The notes below the pieces were generated by a model that was not told where the DNA came from, did no database searches, and saw only the letters and a program-made list of their open reading frames with translations. Position numbers and translations under genes: made by a program. DNA of 64,000 bases from Amycolatopsis roodepoortensis (GTDB lineage: Bacteria > Actinomycetota > Actinomycetes > Mycobacteriales > Pseudonocardiaceae): NCBI RefSeq assembly GCF_014873915.1, contig NZ_JADBEJ010000001.1, forward strand, positions 1,178,001-1,242,000, given 5' to 3'. Shown here piece after piece: positions 36,821 through 43,989 of the stretch. Positions within the stretch are counted from its first letter, which is position 1, and each line of letters begins with the position of its first letter.

Positions 36821-37330
36821 ATGGTGACGAAGCCGAGGGACAGCCTGACCTACAGCGAACCGATCGCCACCGGGGAGGTCGTGATCGACACGTCCCCGGA
36901 GCACGTGTACCGGCTCGTCAGCGATCCGGTCTCAATGGCGGAATGCACCGAAGAACTCTGCGAGGCACGCTGGATCCGCGGCGCGACCGAGGCACGCGTC
37001 GGGAACTGGTTCTCCGGGAGCAACCGCAACGGGTGGCGGCGCTGGGTGACCCACGCCGAGATCGTCGAGGCCGAACCCGGCCGCCGGTTTGCCTACCGGG
37101 TCCGCACGCCGTTCTTCGTGCCGATTTCCCGATGGGAGTACGAAATCACCCCCGAGGGCGACGGCACCCGCCTCGCCGTGGCGAACTGGTTGCTCGTGCC
37201 GCGTTGGTTCGTCCCGATCGCGATCCTCATCACCGGCGAGCCGGACCGGGCCGGGACCAACCGGGCGAACATCGCCGCCACGTTGGAGCGGGTGAAGGCC
37301 CGGCTCGAAGGCCGGGAGTGGCACCGCTAG
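36821..37330 (+). CDS. SRPBCC-family (polyketide cyclase/dehydrase-like) protein
   Basis: The 169-residue protein has an N-terminal strand VVIDTSPEHVYRLVSDPVSM, a typical SRPBCC opening, a central WVTHAEIVEAEPGRRFAYRV and a C-terminal long helix. ATG at 36821 follows GGGAGGCG. No partner is obvious. The gap after it holds short tandem repeats and a half family A palindrome, and then the convergent antiporter. A ligand-binding or detoxification role is possible, but no substrate can be assigned. Confidence 0.8.
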   Translation: MVTKPRDSLTYSEPIATGEVVIDTSPEHVYRLVSDPVSMAECTEELCEARWIRGATEARVGNWFSGSNRNGWRRWVTHAEIVEAEPGRRFAYRVRTPFFVPISRWEYEITPEGDGTRLAVANWLLVPRWFVPIAILITGEPDRAGTNRANIAATLERVKARLEGREWHR

Positions 37331-37355
37331 CGGCTCTCCCGGCCGTGGTCGTGTC

Positions 37356-37439
37356 GTCCGTCGGATCACGCGTGCCGTCCGTCCAGTCACGCGTGTCGTC
37401 CGTCGGATCACGCGTGCCGTCCGATCGGTCACGAGACCC
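37356..37439. repeat. Four tandem 21-bp repeats
   Basis: Units start at 37356, 37377, 37398 and 37419. The first and third are identical (GTCCGTCGGATCACGCGTGCC, 21 bases by position); the second and fourth are variants. The repeat lies between convergent genes and contains the same ATCACGCG core seen in family B palindromes. Confidence 0.85.
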
Positions 37440-37458
37440 GGCCCGCTCTCGGTCGCAG

Positions 37459-37484
37459 GTTGCGAAAGCCACTTTCGCGACGTC
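37459..37484. repeat. Half copy of family A palindrome
   Basis: One arm of the family A element, including GCGAAAGCCACTTTCGCGAC, is present without its inverted partner. It lies 38 bases past the stop of the convergent antiporter gene. It may be a decayed or solo copy. Confidence 0.8.
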
Positions 37485-37522
37485 GGGCGTGGCCAGGAGC
37501 CAGTCGGTACCGGTGGGGCCGC

Positions 37523-38770
37523 TCACTCGAAGTTCTGCATCCCCCGGTTCTCCAGTTTGCGCATCACCGGGCCGGAGAGCAGGCCGTGCACGAGCACCGA
37601 GACCGCGATCGTCAGCGCCGTGATCCGCCACAGTGAGTCGGCCATGGGGAAATCGCCGTGCCCCAGCGCGTAGGAGAGGTAGTAGAGACTGCCGATCCCG
37701 CGGATACCGAAGAACGCGATCGCCGTCGCCGCCGGGCGGGTGGTGGTACCGCCGAGCAGGGCCAGACCGCCGAACAACGGGCGGACGATGCCCACCGCGG
37801 CGACCGCCACCAGGACTTCGGCGAGTTTCAGCCCGTCCAGTAACCCGTCGCCCATCGCGACGCCGAGGCCGAGCAAGGCCAGCGCGACGAAGAGCCGTTC
37901 CAGCTGATCGCCGAATTCGTGCAGCACCCCGTGGTACTCGTGCGATCGCTCGCTGGCGCGGATGGTCGCGGCCGCGGTGAACACCGCGACGAAGCCGATG
38001 CCGCCCAGCCATTCGCAGAGCGCGAAGGGCAGGAACGCGATGGCCAGCACCACCAGCCCGTCGGAGTATTCGCCAAGACGCAGTCTTTCGTGCCGCACCC
38101 GGAACATCAGCCACGACAGCAACCGGCCACAGACGAGGCCGACCAGTACGGCGACCGCGAGCGGGACGACGACCTCCGTCAGCAGCCAGGGGACCGGCGA
38201 CGTGCTCGCGGTCCCGGCCCAGACGAGGGCCAGCAGCACGAACGGCATCGCCAGGCCGTCGTTGAGCCCGGCTTCCGAGGTCAGCGTGAACCGGATCTCG
38301 TTGTCCGAGCCCCGGCCGTCGTCGGTATGCGGCGCGGGAACCTGGACGTCGCTCGCCAGCACCGGGTCGGTCGGCGACAGCACGGCCCCCAGCAGCAGCG
38401 CGGCGGCGGGGGACAGGGCGAGCGCCCACCAGCCGAGCAGGGCGACCGCGCAGACCGACAGCGGCAGGGTGATCGCCAGCAGCCGCCAGGTCGAGTTCCA
38501 CGACCGCCAGCCGAACAACCGGTCGGATTTCAGTCCCGCGCCGACCAGCGACACCAGCACGCCGAGTTCGGTGATCACTTCGACGGCGCCCACATGCGAC
38601 CGCGGGTCGAGTACGCCCTGGCCGTAGGGGTGTCCGAACGGGAGCAGCCCGAAGACGAGCCCGCCCACCAGCAGGACCAACGGCATCGAAAGCGCGCGTT
38701 CGTGCAGCAGGTTCGGCAGCACGGCGGCACACAACGCCAGAACGCCTGCCCCGGCGAGCAAGATCTCCAT
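37523..38770 (-). CDS. CPA1-type Na+(K+)/H+ antiporter
   Basis: The 415-residue protein has about 12 membrane helices, with the ion-site motifs LSPTDPVLASDV (about 129-140) and SEAGLNDGLAMP (about 163-174). The later GIRGIGSLYYLSYAL segment is also typical. It should exchange Na+ or K+ for H+. ATG at 38770 is taken as start; an upstream TTG at 38803 preceded by better purine context would add 11 residues. This is the second CPA1-like antiporter in the window. It is not close in sequence to the one at 24947-26134. Confidence 0.87.
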   Translation of the reverse strand: MEILLAGAGVLALCAAVLPNLLHERALSMPLVLLVGGLVFGLLPFGHPYGQGVLDPRSHVGAVEVITELGVLVSLVGAGLKSDRLFGWRSWNSTWRLLAITLPLSVCAVALLGWWALALSPAAALLLGAVLSPTDPVLASDVQVPAPHTDDGRGSDNEIRFTLTSEAGLNDGLAMPFVLLALVWAGTASTSPVPWLLTEVVVPLAVAVLVGLVCGRLLSWLMFRVRHERLRLGEYSDGLVVLAIAFLPFALCEWLGGIGFVAVFTAAATIRASERSHEYHGVLHEFGDQLERLFVALALLGLGVAMGDGLLDGLKLAEVLVAVAAVGIVRPLFGGLALLGGTTTRPAATAIAFFGIRGIGSLYYLSYALGHGDFPMADSLWRITALTIAVSVLVHGLLSGPVMRKLENRGMQNFE

Positions 38771-38814
38771 TCGCCCGGAGTACCCGGGCTGCTCCTCCGC
38801 CAACCGGGCGGGGC

Positions 38815-40035
38815 TCAGCCGCCCACTTCAAGTCCTTTGTGGACCGTCAGGGCGACACCCGCGGCCAGCCGGTACGGCCGCGTGTCCACAATGGCCCCGA
38901 GCAGCCGACGCAGCCGGGAGACCTCGGCGCGGACGGTGACGAGGTGTTCGGCGTCGCCGTAGAGCGCCCGGCTGAGCGCCTCGGCCGAAAGGCCGGACGA
39001 GCCGGCCGTGTTGAGGTGCACCAGGATCTCCGCGTGCCGCGGGGTCACCGTGCGGACCCAGCCGACGTCGCCCGACGCCATCCGCAGCATCGGCGCGTGG
39101 CCGAGTTCGAGATCCAGCCGGACGCGGCGCGTGGTGTCGGCGGGGCGGACGAGCCAGCCTTCGGTCAGCCGTTCGGGCAGGCAGGCGCCGAGTCCCGGCA
39201 CGGCGAGGATCTGTCCTTCCGCGGGCGCCGCGATCCGCGCGCCGGAAGCGACCCCGGCGGAGTGGGCCACCCAGCCGTCGTCATCCACCAGCAGTACCGG
39301 GCCGCCCACGCCGGTGACCACCGGTTCCGCGGTGCGGCGCAGCCGGTCGAGACCCTGCTGATGGTGCCGCCAGAGTTCGGATTCGACCAGGCGCCGCCCG
39401 GTCTCCACCAGCGCGCCGATCGCCGGGTGCAGGGTCAGCGCGGGACCGCTGACGTCGATCACGCCGAGCAGTTCACCGGTGCGCGGATCGTGCACCGGCG
39501 AGGCGGTGCAGTACCAGGGATGCTGACCCTGTTCGAAATGTTCGCCCGCGAGCAGTTCCACGGGCGCGGCCTCGGCGAGCGCGGTGCCGATCGCGTTGGT
39601 GCCGACCCTGGTCTCGGTCCAGACGGCGCCTTCGGTGAAGCCCAAGGTGTCGGCCCGGCGCCGCACGGCGGACGAGCCCACCCGCCAGAGGATGATCCCC
39701 TCCGCGTCGGTCACCACCAGCAGCATGTTCGCGGTGTCGGCCGTCGCGCCGACCACCTGTCCGAGGTCCTCGACAACCAGCCGCAGCGGGGAGGCGCGGC
39801 GACGGCGGGCGACCTCGTCGAACGGCACCGAATCCCGCGTGTTCACCCCGTCGGCGGCGAGCCCGAGGCTCAGCATTCGTGACCACGACCGCGACACCAG
39901 CGGCCGCGGCCGGACCCGCGGACGGCCGCCGCCGATCACGGCTTCGTGCATGCGGATCAGGTCCCTGGCGTGCATCGGCAGGTCGGCGCCGGGCGGGACC
40001 GAGCTGTGCACGCTCACAGGCCACCTCCGCACCAT
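38815..40035 (-). CDS. AcoR-type GAF-domain transcriptional regulator
   Basis: The ~406-residue protein contains a GAF sensor domain (about 80-230) with the FTEGAVWTETRVGTNAIGTAL motif typical of AcoR-like activators, followed by a PAS-like part and a C-terminal winged-helix-like region (VTPRHAEILVHLNTAGSSGLSAEALS). There is no AAA+ sigma-54 domain, as expected for actinobacterial members that lack sigma-54. It is divergent from a flavin monooxygenase that it probably activates in response to a small volatile or aromatic substrate. Start 40035 (ATG) is a choice; upstream codons run into the promoter gap. Confidence 0.85.
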   Translation of the reverse strand: MVRRWPVSVHSSVPPGADLPMHARDLIRMHEAVIGGGRPRVRPRPLVSRSWSRMLSLGLAADGVNTRDSVPFDEVARRRRASPLRLVVEDLGQVVGATADTANMLLVVTDAEGIILWRVGSSAVRRRADTLGFTEGAVWTETRVGTNAIGTALAEAAPVELLAGEHFEQGQHPWYCTASPVHDPRTGELLGVIDVSGPALTLHPAIGALVETGRRLVESELWRHHQQGLDRLRRTAEPVVTGVGGPVLLVDDDGWVAHSAGVASGARIAAPAEGQILAVPGLGACLPERLTEGWLVRPADTTRRVRLDLELGHAPMLRMASGDVGWVRTVTPRHAEILVHLNTAGSSGLSAEALSRALYGDAEHLVTVRAEVSRLRRLLGAIVDTRPYRLAAGVALTVHKGLEVGG

Positions 40036-40090
40036 CGCGTCGACTGACCAGCATAGGACCGCCCGCCGAGGCGCGCCAAGGAGCCGGAGG

Positions 40091-40107
40091 TGCAACACGC
40101 TGCAACC
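40091..40107. promoter_or_regulatory. Direct repeat TGCAAC in the regulator-monooxygenase gap
   Basis: TGCAAC occurs at 40091-40096 and 40101-40106, ten bases apart, one helical turn. It lies between the AcoR-type regulator and the monooxygenase start, and is the best visible activator site candidate. No biochemical proof exists in the sequence. Confidence 0.4.
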
Positions 40108-40175
40108 TTTGCCCCGGTACCCGCCCGGGGCGTGTGATCGGGGTAACAGCCGAACGCCGAAGTTCAGGAGTGGCC

Positions 40176-41993
40176 ATGACACAGACGGTGGACCGGATCG
40201 AGGCGACGGGCTCGCCGCAGGCCCGGGTGGACGCCTGGTTGAGCCGGTTCGAATCGGCACTCGCCGCCCGCGATGCCGACGCCGCCGCGGCGCTTTTCGC
40301 CGTCGACAGTTACTGGCGTGACCTGGTCGCCTTCACCTGGACGATCAAGACGGTCGAAGGCCGCGACGAGGTGGCCGGCATGCTCGGCGCGTGTCTCGAC
40401 CGGATCGATCCGTCCGGGTTCCGTACGACCGAGACGCCGACCGAGGCCGACGGCGTGACCGAGGCGTGGCTCGAGTTCGAAACCGCGACCGGGCGCGCGA
40501 AGGGCCACTTGAGGCTGAAGGACGAAGGCGCCTGGACGTTGCTGACCAGTCTGCGCGAGCTCAAAGGTTTCGAGGAACGTCGCAACGAGCAGCGGCCGAA
40601 GGGCGTCGAGCACGGCGTCGTGCGCGGCCGGAAGTCGTGGGCCGAGAAGCGCGAGGAGGAACAGACCCGGCTCGGCTACGAGCAGCAGCCGTACGTCGTC
40701 GTCATCGGCGGCGGGCAGGGCGGGATCGCGCTCGGTGCCAGGCTGCGGCAGCTCGACGTACCCACGCTGGTCCTGGAACGCAACGAGCGGCCGGGTGATT
40801 CGTGGCGCAAGCGGTACAAGAACCTCTGCCTGCACGACCCGGTCTGGTACGACCACCTGCCTTACCTGCCGTTCCCGGAGAACTGGCCGGTGTTCGCGCC
40901 CAAGGACAAGATCGCCGACTGGCTCGAGATGTACACGCGGCTCATGGAGGTGCCGTACTGGACCAGCACCGAGGTCACCTCGGCGTCCTGGGACGAAGAA
41001 CAGCAGCAGTGGCTGGTGACCGTGGTCCGGGAGGGCGAGGAGCTCGTGCTCACGCCACGGCACGTCGTGTTCGCGACCGGGATGTCGGGCAAGCCGAATC
41101 TCCCGTCGTTCCCCGGAATGGACGTTTTCGAAGGCGATCAGCACCATTCGTCCCAGCACCCCGGCCCGGATTCCTACGCGGGCAAGAAGGCTGTCGTGGT
41201 CGGCTCCAACAACTCCGCGCACGACATCTGCGCGGCACTCTGGGAGCACGGTGCGGACGTCACCATGGTGCAGCGGTCCTCCACCCACGTGGTGAAGTCG
41301 GATTCGCTGATGGAGCTGGGATTGGGCGACCTGTACTCGGAACGCGCGGTGCGGTCGGGGATCACCACCGACAAGGCGGACATGATCTTCGCGTCGATCC
41401 CGTACCGGATCATGCCGCAGTTCCAGATCCCGGTGTACGACGCGATCCGCGAGCGGGACAAGGACTTCTACGCGCGGCTGGAAGCGGCCGGGTTCCAGCA
41501 CGACTGGGGCGACGACGGATCCGGTCTGTTCCTGAAGTATCTGCGCCGCGGCTCCGGCTACTACATCGACGTCGGCGCGTCGGAACTGGTCGCCGACGGG
41601 AAGATCAAGCTCGCCCACGGGCAGGTCGATCATCTGACGCGGGACGCGGTCGTGCTGTCCGACGGCACGGAACTCAAGGCGGACCTCGTCGTCTACGCGA
41701 CCGGCTATGGCTCGATGAACGGCTGGGTCGCCGACCTGGTCGGGCAGGAGACGGCGGACCTCGTCGGCAAATGCTGGGGCCTCGGCTCCGGGACGACGAA
41801 GGACCCGGGCCCGTGGGAGGGGGAGCAGCGCAACATGTGGAAACCCACGCGGCAGGAAGGCCTTTGGTTCCACGGCGGGAACCTGCACCAGTCGCGGCAC
41901 TACTCGCTTTACCTGGCGCTGCAACTGAAAGCGCGCTACGAGGGCATCCCGACGCCGGTGTACGGGCTCCAGGAGGTGCACCACAAGTCGTGA
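40176..41993 (+). CDS. Flavin-containing monooxygenase with N-terminal SnoaL-like domain
   Basis: The 605-residue enzyme begins with an NTF2/SnoaL-like domain (about 15-130, RVDAWLSRFESALAARDADA). A full FMO/Baeyer-Villiger-like flavoprotein follows: FAD motif VIGGGQGG (176-183), FPGMDVFEGDQHHSSQH as the FxGxxxHxxx-type signature, and NADPH motif VVVGSNNSAHD. It should oxygenate a small substrate using FAD and NADPH in the cytoplasm. The start has CAGGAG 6-11 bases upstream. The adjacent AcoR-type regulator suggests substrate induction. The SnoaL domain may gate or bind the substrate. Confidence 0.88.
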   Translation: MTQTVDRIEATGSPQARVDAWLSRFESALAARDADAAAALFAVDSYWRDLVAFTWTIKTVEGRDEVAGMLGACLDRIDPSGFRTTETPTEADGVTEAWLEFETATGRAKGHLRLKDEGAWTLLTSLRELKGFEERRNEQRPKGVEHGVVRGRKSWAEKREEEQTRLGYEQQPYVVVIGGGQGGIALGARLRQLDVPTLVLERNERPGDSWRKRYKNLCLHDPVWYDHLPYLPFPENWPVFAPKDKIADWLEMYTRLMEVPYWTSTEVTSASWDEEQQQWLVTVVREGEELVLTPRHVVFATGMSGKPNLPSFPGMDVFEGDQHHSSQHPGPDSYAGKKAVVVGSNNSAHDICAALWEHGADVTMVQRSSTHVVKSDSLMELGLGDLYSERAVRSGITTDKADMIFASIPYRIMPQFQIPVYDAIRERDKDFYARLEAAGFQHDWGDDGSGLFLKYLRRGSGYYIDVGASELVADGKIKLAHGQVDHLTRDAVVLSDGTELKADLVVYATGYGSMNGWVADLVGQETADLVGKCWGLGSGTTKDPGPWEGEQRNMWKPTRQEGLWFHGGNLHQSRHYSLYLALQLKARYEGIPTPVYGLQEVHHKS

Positions 41994-42006
41994 TGACCTA
42001 AGGCTT

Positions 42007-42036
42007 CGGTGCCGGACCCCGGGCGGGCCGGCACCG
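42007..42036 (+). terminator. GC-rich hairpin after the monooxygenase gene
   Basis: CGGTGCCGG (42007-42015) pairs with CCGGCACCG (42028-42036). It lies 13 bases past the monooxygenase stop, between convergent genes, and is probably a terminator. Confidence 0.55.
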
Positions 42037-42122
42037 GAGGGCGCCGCCCCCGGACCACGGGCGGTCGACGGCGTCGGGCACCGCCTCCAGACCCTGGGCG
42101 GTTCCCGGCGTCGTACCCGTGT

Positions 42123-43079
42123 TCAGCGGGCGGCCTTCGCGTAACGGCGGGCCAGCAGCGCGAAGGCTTCCTTGAGTTCGGGAGGCCCGACGACCTCGAT
42201 GTCGGCGTCGAACCGGCCGATACTCGCCGCGAGTCCGGCCCACGACCACGAGCCCAGCACCAGCCGACACCGATCGGGGCCGAGTTCTTCCACGACACCA
42301 TCGCGGACGTAGTGGGACACGGTCGCCGCGGGGAGGTCGAGAACGACTTCGCCGCGGCACGGCCATTCGCCGGTCTCGGACGAACCACGGAAGCGGCTCG
42401 CGACGAACGTGGCGACGTCGGGAGCCGGCAGGTCACGCGGCGTGAACCGTGGGCCGGTAGGGGTACGCGGCGAGATCCGGTCGGCCCGGAAGGTGCGCCA
42501 GTCCGCGCGATCGAGATCCCAGGCGACGAGATACCAGCGGCCGTGCCAGGTGACCAGGTGATGCGGTTCCGCCCGCCGCGGCGCGTCCGCGTAGTCGAAC
42601 CGCAGGACCTCGCGGGCGTGCACGGCCGCGCCGAGCGCGAGCAGGACGTCGCCGTCGACCCGGGGTTCCGACCGGCTCGCGGGAGATTCGACGGCGGTGA
42701 CCCGCAGGGTGTCGATCCGGCGCCGCAGCCGGGAGGGCATCACCTGCCGGACGGTGTGCAGCGCCCGCATCGCCGCTTCCTCGATCCCCGCGCCGCTGGT
42801 GGTGGCGATCTGGAGCGCGACGGCCAGCGCGACCGCCTGATCGTCGTCGAACAGCAGCGGCGGCAGTTCGGACCCGGCGTCGAGCCGGTATCCGCCGTCG
42901 GGGCCCTTGATGGTCGCGATGGGGTAGCCGAGTTCGCGCAGCCTGTCGACGTCGCGCCGGACGGTGCGCGGGCTGATGTCCAGCCGCTCGGCCAGCAGCG
43001 CCCCCGGCCAGTCGCGGCGGGCCTGCAGCAACGAGAGCATCGACAGCAGGCGCGCGGAGGTCTTCGGCATGTTTTCCAT
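42123..43079 (-). CDS. WYL-domain transcriptional regulator (YafY-like)
   Basis: The ~318-residue protein has an N-terminal HTH_11 helix-turn-helix (ARLLSMLSLLQARRDW to SPRTVRRDVDRLRELGYPI) and a WYL effector domain containing WHGRWYLVAWDLDRADWRTFRADRI (read as two adjoining segments). WYL domains usually bind nucleic-acid-type ligands or small effectors. ATG at 43079 follows GGAGG by four bases. It is divergent from a DinB-family gene, with a GTAGAGG-N11-CCTCTAC operator candidate between them. Confidence 0.88.
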   Translation of the reverse strand: MENMPKTSARLLSMLSLLQARRDWPGALLAERLDISPRTVRRDVDRLRELGYPIATIKGPDGGYRLDAGSELPPLLFDDDQAVALAVALQIATTSGAGIEEAAMRALHTVRQVMPSRLRRRIDTLRVTAVESPASRSEPRVDGDVLLALGAAVHAREVLRFDYADAPRRAEPHHLVTWHGRWYLVAWDLDRADWRTFRADRISPRTPTGPRFTPRDLPAPDVATFVASRFRGSSETGEWPCRGEVVLDLPAATVSHYVRDGVVEELGPDRCRLVLGSWSWAGLAASIGRFDADIEVVGPPELKEAFALLARRYAKAAR

Positions 43080-43089
43080 GATGCCTCCA

Positions 43090-43114
43090 GTAGAGGCCAC
43101 AACCTGTCCTCTAC
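43090..43114. promoter_or_regulatory. Inverted repeat operator between WYL and DinB genes
   Basis: GTAGAGG (43090-43096) and CCTCTAC (43108-43114) are perfect inverted arms, 11 bases apart, inside the 83-base divergent gap. The WYL regulator is the likely binder. Confidence 0.6.
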
Positions 43115-43162
43115 CCCTGCGAGAGTCGTCTTGTGCCAGAAAACGACAACCCGGAGGGCCCG

Positions 43163-43726
43163 ATGACCGCCACCATCCTCGACGCCGAGCGCGCCGACCT
43201 GCTCGAAGCCCTCGACACCGTCCGCGCCGCGCTGACCACCACCGTCCAGGGGCTCACCGACGAGCAGCTCGACGGGCATCCGACGGTCAGCGAACTGAGC
43301 CTCGGCGGCCTGATCAAACACGTCGCCTCGATCGAGGAGATGTGGCTGCGGTTCGCGGTCGACGGCCCGTCCGCGATGACCTACGACCTGCCGGAAGGCG
43401 TCACCTGGGCGGACCTCGGCGCCGGGACCGCGCGCGAGTTCCCGCAGTGGGCGATCGACCACCAGAACAACTTCAGGATGCTGCCCGGCGACACGCTCGC
43501 GGGGATCCTCGCGCGCTACGAGCAGGTGGCCGCGCGGACGAAGGAGATCGTCTCGTCGATTCCGGACCTCTCCGCGACGCACCCGCTGCCGGACGCGCCC
43601 TGGAACCCGCCGGGCGCGGTGCGCAGCGTGCGCCGCGTGCTGACGCACGTCATCGCCGAGACCGCTCAGCACGCCGGCCACGCCGACATCCTGCGGGAGA
43701 GCATCGACGGCCAGAAGTCGACCTGA
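43163..43726 (+). CDS. DinB-family putative metal-dependent thiol enzyme
   Basis: The 187-residue protein is a DinB-fold four-helix bundle, with metal-ligand candidates in LIKHVASIEEMW and HVIAETAQHAGHADILRE. Such proteins in actinobacteria often use mycothiol as cofactor. ATG at 43163 with CGGAGGGC upstream is preferred over an in-frame GTG at 43133. It is probably controlled by the divergent WYL protein. The substrate is unknown. Confidence 0.83.
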   Translation: MTATILDAERADLLEALDTVRAALTTTVQGLTDEQLDGHPTVSELSLGGLIKHVASIEEMWLRFAVDGPSAMTYDLPEGVTWADLGAGTAREFPQWAIDHQNNFRMLPGDTLAGILARYEQVAARTKEIVSSIPDLSATHPLPDAPWNPPGAVRSVRRVLTHVIAETAQHAGHADILRESIDGQKST

Positions 43727-43760
43727 CCGTTCGTGCGCGCTCTCCGCCGGAGAACGGCGC

Positions 43761-43807
43761 GACTGTGTGGATTTCGGGGCGTTGGATGACCAGAAATCCA
43801 CACAGTC
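43761..43807. repeat. Perfect inverted repeat, family D, copy 1
   Basis: GACTGTGTGGATTTC (43761-43775) pairs exactly with 43793-43807 around a 17-base loop. It follows the DinB gene and may terminate it. It shares the TGTGTGGA core with the next hairpin. Confidence 0.8.
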
Positions 43808-43831
43808 CCGCGTGACTGGGCCGGTCACGAC

Positions 43832-43880
43832 GGGGTGTGTGGAAATAGGGACGTTCAACGTCTCTATTTCCACACACCCC
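43832..43880. repeat. Long near-perfect inverted repeat, family D, copy 2
   Basis: GGGGTGTGTGGAAATAG (43832-43848) pairs with 43864-43880, and the inner bases continue the stem to nearly 24 pairs with a small loop. With copy 1 it fills most of the gap before the acyltransferase gene. Confidence 0.8.
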
Positions 43881-43989
43881 TCACCCCCAGTGCATGAAGC
43901 AAGCCACTCACGAGGGGGCATAGCTCCCTCACAGCTTCCTGCCGTAGGGTCCCCGCCCGTCGGTGGCGGGTGATCTTGGTGGTGGTCGT

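Noticed and set aside
39879..40175. An in-frame 99-codon extension of the monooxygenase gene
   Set aside because: It would run through the divergent promoter gap and over the opposite regulator gene. CAGGAG and the SnoaL-domain start at 40176 are much better.
41998..42366. A minus-strand frame in the gap after the monooxygenase
   Set aside because: It overlaps the WYL gene in another frame, is Arg-rich and low complexity, and lies over a terminator hairpin.
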